Source: Stercorarius parasiticus
Taxonomy: Eukaryota; Chordata; Aves; Charadriiformes; Stercorariidae
Direction of reading: 5' to 3'
DNA: 64,000 nucleotides
NCBI GenBank assembly: GCA_013396915.1
Contig: VWZL01004384.1
Location: 1-64,000, forward strand
Numbering within the stretch: the stretch's first letter is position 1; each line of letters opens with the position of its first letter. Below the pieces are notes generated by a model. The model was given only the letters and a program-made list of their open reading frames with translations. It ran no database searches and was not told the origin of the DNA. Made by a program: the position numbers and the translations under genes. Shown piece by piece: positions 1 through 12,198 of the stretch.

Positions 1-2926
1 AGGGGGGGGGAGCTGCATGGAGTGCTCGCAGCGTGGCCGTGGAGAGGGTCCGCGGAGCGGGAAGTTGCTTGGAACTTCAGCCAAAGACGCGGCTTCTTCC
101 GAAATGAGGGTTAAATAGCAATTAAATGCGTCCCGCCCCGCGCTACGCGGCTGCGGTGTCTTCTAATTACCGCCCCGCTGCCTAATTGTAAGGTGGGACC
201 CGCTCCTGAGGGGCGTTCAGAGGNCCTGGTCTGGTGGGAGGTGTCCCTGCCCGTGGGAGGGGGTTGGACTAGATGGCCCTTAAAGGTCCCTTCCAACCCA
301 AACCATTCAGTGATTCTTGCTGCAGCTGTGCAGCAGGGGCCGAGCGGGGTTTGGTCCCGTGGAGTGAGACCTGGATCCCCGTCTCCCTTGTGTCCCCTTC
401 CCTCCTGGGGGGCTTCCTCCAGCATGGGTCGGAGGGGACCGTTAAGGCCTTTGAGACGTTAAACGGGCCACCCCAGAAGGCAGCTATTGTAAACGAGATT
501 CTTTCAATTATCTTTCTAATTGCCCTGGAAGATACATAAGAACAGGCTTTTGTAAGTTTTCTGTGTTTTTAAAGTCTTCCTTTAGACTTGTCTGCAGCAT
601 TTTGAATTCTTGGTCGAGGCTGGCCTGCAAAAGTTTGTTGCTAGATTTACCAAAGCCTTCAACAACAAAAATCCCTAAACCCTAAAAATTGGATAAAAAT
701 ATGCCCAATTTTGAAGATGTAAAAGCAGTGCTATATAACTTCAGCTAATTTAAAAGGTAGTGATAGTTCACACAGGAGGGACAAAGCCACTCCTGTGCTT
801 CGAAAACTGAAATCCTTTTAGCTTTTATTAGCTCCACCAAACTTAATCAGATTATCTGTAATGAACACTTGGCCCTGGTTTGTGTTGTGTTGGGTTTTTT
901 GTCGTGTTTTTGTGCTGCTGTTATTTTTTTTTTAACAGGGGTTTCAGAGCTATTTAGTTGGGCATATGGATGCCTTCTCTAATCTCAGGGACCAACAAGG
1001 AGTTTGGTGAACTTGCATCTCTCTCAGTCCAAAAGTTCTTTCCTCTTTTTAACGGATGGCGATCCATTTGAAGTCTTTAGTATACCTTCATGGGCTGCAC
1101 CTGGGGAATAATATAGGATGAAAGCGGTTCTCTGTCACAGTGTGAAAAAGCGAACAGCTATTGCTTGTGGGTTCTTCTAAACAGGGCATTCTCAATATGG
1201 GAAATCTGTAACTACACACTTCCCCCCCCTCCATAAAAAAAGGCTGGGTGGGAGATAATGTGGCTGCAGAATATTGTACTCTGGTTATGCCTTTTTGGTT
1301 CAACAGTGTACGATGTACCTTACTCCACGCTTTTCAGGAGCAGAGAGTAAGTTATTTATTTTTATCTCCCCCATCAGGGCAACAGGCAAGAGATGCAGCT
1401 GAAGATGCAGGGAAACAAAGCTTGTGTTTTTAATGGTAGCGGGAGTGCTAGTATTGAGAAAGAATAGGCTGAGTTATTGGACAGGCAGAGTAGTGATTTT
1501 TGTCTTCCCCTAGTGAAAATCGGGAACAGAAACAAATGCTGTTGGCTCTTGTTGTCATACGGGTTTCGGAATTTATAGTAAAAAGTGGCTGTTCACGCTT
1601 CAGCTACTGTTTCAAGATGTCAGCAGGAAAAAAAAAAATCACTGTGAACAATGTTGAGATAATATCTATGGTTTCCATTTAGCGCAAGCTCGAATCATTT
1701 CACAACTGTACAATGCAGACAAATTCTTTAAAAACGAAAGCCAGTTTGTGAAACGCAGGTCTTTAGGAAGAGATAGATTGTACTGCATATCTTCTCCCTT
1801 TAGAAGTAAATAGTTTAGTATCATTCATAAATTCCCTTGCCTGTTCAAATAAAATCCCTAAATTGTTTCTGAAGGAGCCAGTGCTGTATCTGACACAGTG
1901 TTATCAGGCTTCACTGTCAGTTCTATTCATCTGGTCCCTTCCATGTTAACAATTTCTGTCTTTTATGTATACATCTAGTGTGACTTTTGGTCAGGAAAAT
2001 ATTGTTTTCAAATCCAGTGATATGGAACAACAGAGTAGAGACTAAGACTGGCTTATAAGGCGTTTGTTAATCTCATATTTGGGTTCATTAAACTTGCTTC
2101 TAAGAACTAAATTTTATGAAAGATTCACAGCAACTCATCCAGTTATTTTGCGTGACTTGCAAGAAGAAAAAAAGCTTAGAAGTCAAACTGTGAGCCACTC
2201 ATGATTAGTAGCTTAAAAAATATCCTGGGATGCACTAAACAACAGGTCACCTACTCTGAAAAGTTCAGCCTTGATTTGAAATACAATGTGCCGTAATTTG
2301 TCTTGGTCATAGAAGAAGCATTTTGAGTGCTTTAAGATGACTTAAATCCTGGTTGTAAATTTGCTACGGTGTAACTTCAGTTGTCATAATCCTTTTATAA
2401 CTGTGTCTACTTGAAAGTGTAATGCCAAACCTTTAGATGAATAAGAAGGGGAAGGCAGAGGACCCGAGTATCCTAATTCTAGAGTGTTATATATCACGAT
2501 ATATAATGAATTCTAAATTCTTTCCTGTGATATGATAAGCTATTGCTTGGGTTTGTAGGCCAGGGCTTTGTAACTACTGTGGTAAGGGCTCTCAACAGAG
2601 ACTCCTACTTTGGTAGACGGAGGCAGGATCTGGACTATCCATGCTTCAGCAGCTATGGTCCCCTTTTTTGGGTTAACCTTTCTTTTTGCAATGGCTAAAA
2701 CAAGCTTGCTTTTTCTTAGACCTTGAGAATTTTTCCTTGCAGCAGATTGTGATCTTAAACACTGATTTGATGACCACGTGCAACTTGAATAAAATATCCA
2801 ATCTAGCCCATTAGGGTATACTATAATTAAAATTTGTACTATTTCTCATCAGTTAGAAATACATTTCTGTATTTTTTTGAGCATGTTCCATCTTGTGTAA
2901 TTATTCCTATTACCTTTATTTTATAG
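1..2926 (+). other. ING2 intron 1, 3' part
   Basis: This non-coding stretch precedes the ING2 acceptor. The first ~150 bases are GC- and CpG-rich and begin with a run of nine G, as expected close to the CpG-island promoter or at an assembly break. I looked for an ING2 first exon (MLGQQQQQ-type start) and found none, so it lies upstream of the window. A short CR1 3' end sits at 222-318. The rest is AT-rich with no supported exon. One ambiguous base (N) is at 224. Confidence 0.75.
222..318 (+). mobile_element. CR1 LINE 3' end fragment
   Basis: The segment CTGGTCTGGTGGGAGG, then a GGGGTTGGACTAGATGG block and CCTTCCAACCCAAACCATTC, is the avian CR1 3' end. It is a typical 5'-truncated copy inside ING2 intron 1. 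The 3' octamer repeats are degenerate (ATTCAGTGATTCT). Confidence 0.85.
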
Positions 2927-3597
2927 AAGCGTTAAAAGAAATAGATGATGTCTATGAAAAATACAAGGCAGAAAATGATCCCATTCAGAAGAAACGCTTG
3001 CAGCAGCATCTTCAGCGTGCATTAATCAACAGCCAAGAACTTGGAGATGAAAAAATTCAAATAGTTACTCAGATGCTAGAACTGGTAGAGAATAGAGCCC
3101 GGCAAATGGAAACACACTCTCAGTGTTTTCAAGATCTGTCTGAGAATGAAAAGCCTCTAGAAAAGGCAAAGATGGAGTCCTGCCAGCCAGAGAGATCTTC
3201 ACGTAGACCTCGTCGCCAGCGAACCAGCGAAAGCCGTGACCTGTGCCATATAGCGAATGGTATTGATGACTGCGATGATCAGCCACCTAAAGAAAAAAGA
3301 TCTAAATCTTCCAAGAAGAAAAAACGCTCCAAAGCCAAACAAGAGAGAGAGGTTTCACCTGTAGAATTTGCAATTGATCCCAATGAACCGACTTACTGCT
3401 TATGCAACCAAGTGTCTTACGGCGAAATGATAGGATGTGATAACGAACAGTGTCCTATCGAGTGGTTCCACTTCTCCTGTGTTGGACTCACCTACAAACC
3501 AAAGGGGAAATGGTATTGCCCCAAGTGCAGAGGAGACAATGAGAAAACGATGGACAAATGTACTGACAAATCAAAAAAGGATAGAAGATCAAGGTAG
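2927..3597 (+). CDS. ING2: ING2 terminal coding exon (inhibitor of growth family member 2), 5' exon outside window
   Basis: ING2 is a nuclear chromatin reader that brings Sin3/HDAC complexes to H3K4me3 and binds PtdIns5P. The exon follows a pyrimidine-rich acceptor (TTTATTTTATAG at 2915-2926). It opens with two bases that complete a split Glu codon, then reads [12 protein letters not shown], and stops with TAG at 3595-3597. It encodes 222 residues; with an upstream exon of about 58 residues this gives the 280 expected for the family. The first ~65 residues are the end of the N-terminal helical ING domain ([20 protein letters not shown]). A basic linker follows ([14 protein letters not shown], then [16 protein letters not shown], nuclear localisation). 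A C4HC3 PHD finger runs from YCLCNQ to WYCPKC, with SYGEM and EWFHFSC supplying cage and zinc ligands. The tail SKKDRRSR is the polybasic PtdIns5P-binding region. ING1 is less likely, because the linker and PHD edge match ING2. No frame damage is seen. Confidence 0.97.
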
Positions 3598-4661
3598 TGA
3601 AAGCAATTCATGTTTTAAAGAGTTGCTCCTTTTATATTAAAATGTTTAATTTCCAGAGAACGCTGTTTTAGGAAGTGCATAAGACTATGCAATAATTTTT
3701 AATCTAAATATTAATGGACTATTAAAAGCTGTTATACCTTCTGTGATCTTTAACTTTCTGCACTGAATAACCAAATAGTTGAAACAGGGTGGCTTCAGAC
3801 CTTCACAGAAGACATTACAAGCATATGGCGCTTGGTTTCAATTTAACCCCGTTAGTATTTTAAAAAAACCTTGTGAATCTTGAAATAATGGTGGTGGGAA
3901 AGATACTGAAGAACTTTTCATGTTATGGGAAAGGCATTGAAAGGCCTCACGTAACTGCTAGAATCTTAACAACTGAATTTGTTCTTTATCCCAGGTCTTA
4001 AGTTTTCAGTTTTTTTGTGTTAACATCACACATTTGGAATTAGGGTTTTTGAATTCAGCTGTAACTGTAAAAGTCTTCCGACCTAAAAGCAGACCTCTTC
4101 AGTGACTTTCATATGACCAGTGTGTTATTTCAAGGAAGAAAATACCACTAACTTAAGCTTTTTTTTTTTGCCAATATTAAACTCTTGTCTCTGTGACTTT
4201 ACACTTGGGAGTCAGTTTTTGGATATGATAGAATTATGGTGTATAAAGCAGTTCTGGATATTCTTAGTGGGTTTTGTTGGGATCCTGTCAAACTTCCTGA
4301 TGTGGTCTTTATTGTTTAAGATGGTCTCTAATGCTGAACCCGTTTCCTTGATTGTTTATGTTTTGTCATTGCCTATATAAGCCTTGAAGTGGTATAAGGA
4401 TCCCTTGAGAGGAGGGCGTATTGACATCTCAGGGAACAGAAACAGCAAATGTAATGAAATCTTCATCCTAATAGATCTCTAGAGAGCTGAAACATGACTG
4501 GTATTCTCTAGGATGTAAACTTTGCTTTTCCTTAAGTGGCATTTGGGTACGTGTGTGGTCACACCTGGGTTTAGGCATAGCACCATAGTTCTTGGACTTG
4601 GGCAACTATCTAAAAAGCCCAAAGGCAATAGCTTTCAATACAAGTTTTGATAGCTAATAAA
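3598..4661 (+). other. ING2 3' UTR (extent inferred)
   Basis: AT-rich sequence after the ING2 stop with no coding potential. Candidate poly(A) signals on the plus strand are ATTAAA at 3636-3641 and 3721-3726, and the canonical AATAAA at 4656-4661. Which one is used cannot be told from sequence; the last gives a UTR of about 1.1 kb. The 86-codon frame at 4120-4380 lies in this UTR and looks like chance. Confidence 0.5.
4656..4661 (+). promoter_or_regulatory. candidate ING2 poly(A) signal AATAAA
   Basis: This is the first canonical AATAAA on the plus strand after the ING2 stop codon, about 1.06 kb downstream. Use is inferred, and ATTAAA variants lie closer. Confidence 0.35.
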
Positions 4662-7600
4662 CAAAACATAAGCATGACTGGCACAGAGCCGGCAGACAAA
4701 TCCCAGCAGGTTTCTGACAGGGTAAGTAACAGTGTTGTCCTGAAGTATGCTGGTAGTGTTTAAACACTCCTTGGGTGGTAGGTAAAAGTGAACTTCCTCA
4801 CCCCCACACCTTAGAGGAGGTGGAAAAAAGACGGAAAACAGCTGTTTCTGCTCCTTTGCAATGGGAGGTGCTAATCGAGGAGGAGTGGTGTACCAAAGCC
4901 TGCACCTAGGGTTCCTGCTCAACAGTTGTCTTCCTTGAGACCGCCTGTGCCCTGGTGAGTTTGACAAGGCAGGCAGAGCAGCTCTGCAGGGGTGGGGGGT
5001 ATCTCTAGGTGGGCTGCAAGAGCTCAAAAGGTCCCTGTAGGTCTCTGCTCTTTGCTGCTAAGGTCTCCTTTGATAGTGCAGAGGGAAAAGCAACACCATC
5101 TCTGGCCAAGCCTGATGGAGAAGCAGTTGCGCTGAGTTGAGAGCAGCCCAGAAGGCAGGTGAGCAAAACCAAACCATGATAGATCAATGCCATCAAAACT
5201 CCTTCCTGCGTCTCCAGGAGAGGGCTGTGATGGCCGGGGCTGGGGGCTGGATGCACTGTGCTTGGCATAAAGAAAGCCTCAGTGCTGTCGGGCCAGATGG
5301 TATGAATCAATGCGCAGGACTCTAAATATTATAAGCTATGTAAAATACCGAGCCTGTTTCCACAGTTATGATCTGATTCTTTTAACAGGATTTAGCATTT
5401 GCAAGTAACACTAGTTAACATATGGCAGAGGAGCGTAAAGCCAGTGTTTTGGATTTTTGCTCTGAAATTGTAGGTTTATTAAGTGAACCAGCTCCACTGG
5501 GGAGACTTGCACCGCAGTAAGCAAACAGCTCTTGCAGGACACTACTATAAGGGCTCTGACTATCAGCAGGGCAGGAGAGAAGGTAAACTTTATCCCAAGG
5601 CCATATCTTGCTTTCCAGACCTAGTGGCTAATCGGAGGTTGCAAAAATAGGCTTCTTGAGGGGGCTGGATCATGGCTACTGATGGAGAATGATCAGTCCA
5701 GCTGTTGGAGACAAGTGTTATAAGTCTGCCTCAGTGCATTTTACACCTTTTTCTGCTTGTTATGGCTTAATGATTCTTAAAATTTCCTTGGGAAGACTGA
5801 TGGCAAGCCTTGGGCTGGGGATTGTAGGGACATCTAACATCTACCTAAAATGGCGATGCTCCCTAGTATTAAAAAACAAACATCACTTAAGTAAACACTG
5901 AAGTTGCAGAACAAAGTACAAGTGAAATTGTAACTAGTAACATTACTAATTTATCTTTAAAAGTATTGCTTGAATTTCTACTGGCTAAATCAAGAATACT
6001 TTTTTTTTTCCCAAGGCAGAGGAGAAAGCTGGGAGCCTTATATAATTGTTCATCTGGAATAATCGCTAAAGTAGGAAGTGTACGTTGTGGTGTTACAGAA
6101 AGAAAATTTTAGATTCTGAAAGCGGTCCAGATAAATATCTCTAATGCAGGGATGCTTTCTTTTATGCTAATAGCCCTACTAGTAGGGAATATGAATTCTC
6201 CAGGTTTCCAGTGCAGATATTGCTGGGGAAATGGCACTTGCTTGCCTAATACATGAAATTGCTCAAATGCAGAATTAATTCAGTTCATAAGCGGATTAGC
6301 GGTGTGCTTCAAATATACATGGGTGCATCTGAAATCACCTCTTCTAAATACTCTGACTACTTTGTTGTTAAAACATAAATGAGAGAAGATCTGATGTTAT
6401 CTGGTACTTAGCATTTCACCACCTTTTTAACCAAACCCAGATTTTTGTGGTTTTGCATCCGTTTTCATAGAAGATCAATGGTAATTGCTGAAGACGCACG
6501 TAAGATGCTGGTATGAAATTGGAAAGGTAAGTAGAGAACTCTGATGTTGCTTCTTTATGTTGAGTTCCCTTTTTTTTTAAAGGGCTGAACCTCACTAGTG
6601 AAGTGAAAATGGAACACAAACACTTAAACCAGTTCATCTTCAAGATGTGTATTGACTGTTACGAAGTAAGTCTAGCCTCTTGCAAAAAAAATATATATCT
6701 GGGCAACAAACACTTTGGAAGTTTTAGAAGTGTGTGTAACTACAGAGGAAGCTGCTTCCTTTTTGTGAAAATTAATGCTACATCCTAATTCAGCGTAGGT
6801 TACATGTTGTTTTCTTGAAGGTTATCAAAATGTGGTGCACTTCTAAGTTCTTGCTTTTTGCCTTTCAGTTTTGAAGTCATGCACGTTCAGCAGCAGCAAA
6901 AGGTCCCCATAAACTATTTAAAAGGAAATGCATCAGAGCAACAGCGTTCCTGGATCATTGTCCCATGGACCAGTTTGATTAATCTTGACAAAATCACCAT
7001 TTAATCAAACTTTGAAGCAAAACAAAATATACCTAACAGAAAGCTTACTGTTTTGAAAGCAAAATGAGCAATTTAATAATGATTATTAATGGAATATTTG
7101 AATAATTTAATATTATAAGGCCATCTTGCAATCTCCGGCAGCTACTACACTTTTTTGGGACTCTGGAATTGTGGCAGATCTGGCATAGAACACAAGGTTA
7201 ACACAGGTTTCCTCCAGGTGATACAGCTCCTCTAGTATTACTTCATTCTGTTGTGTTACCTGCCTGAATCCAAATACAGTTAATTAGCAGCCATGATAAG
7301 TACAAATTCTTTAAGTGCAGTCTTCTGCATGCTGTTGTATGTTCATCCCCATTGACTGCTAAAAAGCACAACGATAATACCTCCGTATTTAAACTGGTTT
7401 TAACTGTATTTCCCTGCCAAGCATTAACTAATCTACACATATAGAAATGGTAACGTGGTACTGACAAGTCCTGAAACTGGTACAGAAGGGTGGTAAGTCA
7501 AATGCCCCATTCTTCCCTAAATTTATCTAAGGATTTTCCATTTTGGATGTTCTTTTAGAGCTGAAGTGGGCCTTTGTAAAGAAGATGGCATTTCCTAACT

Positions 7601-8478
7601 TTGAAGATTTTTTTTTTCTTCCTTTAAAAGCCTCTAACTTCAGCTTGAAGGAAACTACTACAGTTTGTCTGAATTCATAGTTAAAAATGAGCAGTTCGGC
7701 GCTTCTGTGGCTTGTACCATTTCTGACTGCAACAGAGCTGATTCTCAGAGTCTTCATCTGGGGTTTTATTCTTTAGACTCAGCTGGGCTGAACTGCACCC
7801 TCTTCGGTCTCCCCTGAAACCCAGCCAGTCTCCTGGGACAGGGCTGCAGCGATTGCCACACCAGCAAGTTAGGGGCTTAAAGTCCCTTCTCCCTCTTGTC
7901 TGCATACATATTGCTCTCATTAAGAGGTGTCATCTCCAGTAGCTTTGCAAGCCTTTGACATTGACACCTCAGACTGAAAAAATATGACAGGTTTCATGTG
8001 AAAAGCCCAACTTGCTTTAAATGCTGTGATCTAATATTTTATTTTATTTTTTCCATGCATACTTGAGTCTAACAGAGCAATGGTAAAAGCCCTTGCAGAT
8101 CGTGAAGATACTTTATCACATTGGGTAATATGTCTGAATTTCTATTGCATATTTCAAAGCTAATACTATCTTGGTAGGTATTGCTTGCTGAAGCCCGCTT
8201 TAAACTCCAGCGACAGATGTATTCGTCCTGAAAGCAGCCTGTCTGCTCAGGGAGTCTCAGCAAAGAGATGTATCGTGGGCAAAGAAAAAGCAACTTGCTT
8301 GTGCCATAGCTTAGAAGTAGCTTATTTACCTCGGTCAGGACTAGCAGCCCTGGCGTGTCTCTGCGGAGGAGGCTTGAGCCAGGCCAAGTATGGTTTGACC
8401 TGTGAAATGCTACAGACCAGGCAAATTAACCGAGATGTGTATTGGGAAGGTCTGCACTCGGCCAGTCAGATGAGGTTG
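4662..8478. other. intergenic, no supported gene
   Basis: Between the ING2 3' end and the first CR1 block I see no supported exon. A moderately GC-rich stretch at 4730-5320 has open frames on both strands (130 codons minus, 101 codons minus, 62 codons plus) with no recognisable motif; it may be an old repeat or promoter-like sequence. A 10-bp inverted repeat lies at 6973-7010. The rest is AT-rich. Confidence 0.5.
6973..7010. repeat. 10-bp perfect inverted repeat, 18-nt loop
   Basis: GTTTGATTAA (6973-6982) and TTAATCAAAC (7001-7010). Confidence 0.9.
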
Positions 8479-8645
8479 GGTTCTCAGCCTGGAGAAGAGA
8501 AGGCTCTGGGGAGACCTTCGAGCCCCTTCCAGTCCCTAAAGGGGCTCCAGGAAAGCTGGGGAGGGACTCTGGATCAGGGAGGGGAGCCATAGGACGAGGG
8601 GGAATGAAAGAGGGGTGATTTAGGTTAGATATGAGGCAGAAAGAA
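8479..8645 (+). mobile_element. CR1 LINE internal fragment lacking its 3' end
   Basis: It reads TCAGCCTGGAGAAGAGAAGG, then the GAGCCCCTTCCAGTCCCTAA and CTGGATCAGGGAGGGGAGCC blocks, then ATATGAGGCAGAAAG, where CR1 homology stops. The same segment appears almost identically at about 9685-9860. It lacks the 3' end and octamer tail that CR1 copies usually keep. Confidence 0.8.
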
Positions 8646-9539
8646 AAGCTTACAAAAATATTCTACCAAGCAGATATTGCTGTTATTTTCGCTGCGGCTT
8701 GCATTGTATAAAGCTGGGGGATAGTTGTGCCTAGTGAAAGAGTGAGACAGCACCAAAACTCTTCCAGTGTTGCGCTTTTCCCCCCTCAGTTTCTGCACCA
8801 CTGGCCCATGTCATCTCACGTCAGCTTATTGTCATCTGTAGTCAAGACGAGTTCGATTGGTGACGTATTCTCTTCTGCTAACAAATCTGAAGCGTTCACC
8901 ATAAACTACAAGTGTGAGAATTTTGTGCCCGCACAGAGAAAACCAGCCCAAAGGGCCTGTAGTGCGATCTTTAGGGCCAAAAAAAAGAAGGACAAGCCAA
9001 CAGCGGTGGCTGCAGAAGCTCCAGCTTGTCAACACCAGCTCATCTGTGCTCTTCAGCTTGTGCTGCAGGTGCCACCTGCACCACAGAGGGACAACAGCTC
9101 AGGAAAGGTTAGCTTCAGCCAGCTGCCATGCATCTCTTTTAGCAGGTGGAACTAGGACACCGGGATTTCATTACAGTTTCTCGACCGAAAACACAAGAGA
9201 ACTTCATAGAGCGGTGCCCTAGTTTAGGTGTTTCTTTTGGGATGGGTTCTTTGATAGCATTTTAATTTGTAATCTCTATTTTCCCACGTACCTATAGCTG
9301 ATCACATGAAGAATTATGGGAGAAAAGAGAGAAAAACAGTCATGTGGCTGAGACAGCGACCAAACCAACAGCTCCAGCCAGGTGTTTGTCAGCCTGTCGT
9401 GCACCTTCTCAAAGCTCCTGTGCGAAGCTGTCGGAGCTGGTGTCGACAGTTCTGTGCAGAGCTGCTCCCTGCTTTGCTCCCTGGTCTCCTCTGGGGTCTG
9501 ACATGGCTGGAAATGTACCACCATGTGGGGACTGCTGGA
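8646..9539. other. unique sequence between two CR1 blocks
   Basis: No supported gene. A 142-codon plus frame (8727-9155) and overlapping frames on both strands are present, but no motif, splice structure or start context supports coding. Base composition is somewhat more GC-rich than the neighbours. Confidence 0.4.
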
Positions 9540-10055
9540 AGAATGAGACCCCACCTGCAGTGCTGCTCTGGGTCCCCAGCATAAGGAGGACACGGACCTG
9601 TTGGAGCAGGGCCAGAGGAGGCCATGAAGATGCTCAGAGGGCTGGAGCCCCTCTGCTGTGAGGACAGGCTGAGAGAGTTGGGGGTGTTCAGCCTGGAGAA
9701 GAGAAGGCTCCAGGGAGACCTTAGAGCCCCTTCCAGTCCCTAAAGGGGCTCCAGGAAAGCTGGGGAGGGACTCTGGATCAGGGAGGGGAGCCATAGGATG
9801 AGGGGTAACGGTTTTAAACTGGCAGAGGGGAGATTTAGATGAGATCTGAGGCAGAAATTCTTTGCTGTGAGGGTGGTGAGCCCCTGGCCCAGGTTGCCCA
9901 GAGAAGCTGTGGCTGCCCCGTCCCTGGAGGGGTTCAAGGCCAGGCTGGACGGGGCTTGGAGCAACCTGGTCTGGTGGGAGGTGTCCCTGCCCAGGGCAGG
10001 GGGTTGCAACTGGGTGATCTTTAAGGTCACTTCCAACTCTTAACCATTCTATGAC
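9540..10055 (+). mobile_element. CR1 LINE copy, ~0.5 kb, 3' end intact
   Basis: Continuous CR1 homology runs from GAGACCCCACCTGCAGTGCTG through TTGGAGCAGGGCCAGAGGAGG, TGAGGACAGGCTGAGAGAGT, CCTGGCCCAGGTTGCCCAGA and TGGACGGGGCTTGGAGCAAC. It ends with the CCTGGTCTGGTGGGAGGTGT and CTTCCAACTCTTAACCATTC blocks. It is the longest CR1 copy in the window. The 172-codon minus frame across it is a shadow of the repeat. Confidence 0.93.
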
Positions 10056-10315
10056 TAGTGGTGCTTGCTGTTTTGTGAGAGTTTCCTGGAGCCTGGCTCA
10101 AGAACGGTTGAAAATGTTGAACGGAGATGTGTATCTCCCTGGAATTCAGAATAAAGCATCTGTTCTTGAAGACAGGCGCTTCTTATCTTATTCACCTTGC
10201 CTCTCAAAAGTTCTTTTGAGCTATATTTCAAGCAGTTTCCTTGACCGTTACGGCTTTCTGAATCCTGTTCACAGTGCATAGCTTTTCTTGGGTACAGTGA
10301 ACAATTACATATTCT

Positions 10316-10424
10316 AGTGGGAGGTGCGTACCTGTGGTAAACAACAGCAACACCACCCCCCATGGTAGGGGGGTTGGAACTAGATGATCTTTAAGGTCCT
10401 TTCCAACCCAAACCATTCTATGAA
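10316..10424 (+). mobile_element. CR1 LINE 3' end with a substituted internal segment
   Basis: It starts TAGTGGGAGGTG and ends with the GGGTTGGAACTAGATGATC, TTTAAGGTCC and CCAACCCAAACCATTCTATG blocks. The usual TCCCTGCC between them is replaced by about 35 unrelated bases. Confidence 0.85.
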
Positions 10425-12192
10425 TAGCTCTCTCTAAGAGATCTGAGATGCTCCTTGTGTCTTAAATCATCAGACAGTCTAGTTTTCTTCAGGTTCTTCC
10501 TGGCTGCTAGCGGATACTTCTCCAAAGAAGTCTTTTTTTTTTTTTTCCAGTGGAATGGACAGTTGGTTTTGCATTGGATCCGCTTAAGATGATGAGCAGG
10601 GCTGTCACTCAAACCCACAAGAATTGTTTTTCTGCCCAGTGATAGTTAGGTAAGTCATTTTGCTCTCAGTGGTAAAAGCAGATGTTACTGTGCAACTGCT
10701 CAAGTCCCACAGACTTACGTACCCTGAAAGGAAAAAGAGGTTTATTTTTCACTATTATCATGCCTCTTTTATAATACATGCCATGAAAGAGTTGAAAAAG
10801 CTTGAAATCTTCTCTTTTCTGCCAATTCTCCGATTACCCTGCAGTCTTTGGAACAGTTTGAGGATTAGGGATTTCCACTACAGCTGGACAGTAAACACTT
10901 CTATTTAGTGAAAATTCAGGCAAATTTTTCATTAAGCTGTCATTTGCCTTTGAATCCAAGTGTCTTCTTCAGTTCAAGCTCATATTGTACCTGAATCCTT
11001 TCTAATTTTTGTTTGGGCTAGGGTAAGAGTTCTAAAAGCTTATTTTAACAAATTCTGCATTTTTTCCCCCCCATTTTCTGCATTCTTTTGGTTTACGGGG
11101 CTGGGCAAGTTCAGTTTTAAGTCAGTCAGCAATGTGTTAGCTGCAGGTATTACACCGGACCGCATCTCTGTTGTGCTGCAGTCGTGCTCTAGCAGAAGAG
11201 TACTGACTATAGCATGGCCAATTTCGTACTTCTCGGAGATGCGCTTCACGCATTGCACGCTTCTTTTTTTCCTTAAATATATATCAGGGAAATTCTAAGT
11301 AGCATACCCACGGATTCCAACTGTAATTACTTCTCCTGTTCCAAAGGTCTCTTTTCCAGCGCAGGGATTAGTGGGCACGCAGAAAATAAAATCCTCCCCA
11401 AAGTTTTGCTTCTGCGGACTTAGGGAGTGCCTCCACTGAAAGCGGTGAAAGAGGTGAATGAATTGCACTACAGTGATTAGCTGCGCACACCAAGAGTAGT
11501 AGAAAGTTACAGTTTGTAGTTGGAGGAGTGAGGGGGAAGCAACTTGGGTACTTCTGTGGTTGAACGTAGTGTGCTTTAAGAAGCCTAAAAGGAAACTTTC
11601 ATCTCCTGCTGAAAAACAGAATAAAATAACAAGCATTCTAGAACCTTTGAGAATAACTTTCAGCAGAGAAATTAGGATAAAATCCTGTCCCAATTTAAAT
11701 AAAATTCTGTTGAGCAGGGTTCTACCCAGCATACAGATTTCCAGCTTCCTTTGACTAAAGCCTAAAAAAAGATTAAAGCTCCATGGCAACTGCTATCTTA
11801 ACTCCTGACAGCCGTAGTATAAATTACATCTTGGAAAAACCTAATACTGAAAGTTTTATTTAGGTCACCAGTCAGGCTAGGAAATGGTAGGCTTATAGAT
11901 ACCACCCCAAACTTCATTTTTGCCCCCGCATGGTCTCAGTTGAGGCAGAGATTTTTGTGGGAGGCAAACTGGACGCTATGTAATACGCAGTACGAATTTA
12001 AAAATCTGACAAGCTTTAGGTGTGTAAATTTGTTTCACACTTTTGGGGAAAAGACTGCGATTTACTTGCAACTGTAACGTTACAGTGAGGAATACAGCAA
12101 GGATCATCCGTGAGACAGCAGCCCGGACAGGTACTATGTGAGGCTACCACAGTAGCCGTGTTTGTTGGCTGTGGAGGAACAGTATTGGTTTG
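10425..12192. other. intergenic, no supported gene
   Basis: AT-rich. Open frames occur on both strands at 10960-11789 (112 codons plus, 164 codons minus). They overlap each other and show no domain or convincing splice signals, so I treat them as chance. Confidence 0.45.
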
Positions 12193-12198
12193 TTTATT
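12193..12198 (-). promoter_or_regulatory. candidate poly(A) signal for the unassigned minus-strand gene
   Basis: TTTATT on the plus strand (AATAAA on the minus) lies 374 bases beyond the candidate stop codon at 12572. It supports a 3' end only if that gene is real. Confidence 0.25.

Noticed and set aside
671..690. CCCTAAACCCTAAA telomere-like string
   Set aside because: Two units only, in AT-rich intron; not the vertebrate TTAGGG repeat array.
8727..9155. 142-codon plus-strand frame
   Set aside because: No recognisable motif, no splice or promoter support, flanked by CR1.
9276..9794. 172-codon minus-strand frame
   Set aside because: Mostly antisense to the CR1 copy at 9540-10055 and its GC-rich flank; no domain.
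11437..11440. Alternative last exon for the unassigned gene after acceptor CACCGCTTTCAG
   Set aside because: Fits in phase but gives only about 20 codons before a stop; the 12744 exon is longer and closer.
11295..11789. 164-codon minus-strand frame
   Set aside because: Low-complexity hydrophobic translation of AT-rich DNA, overlaps plus frames, poor splice context; frames of this size occur by chance here.
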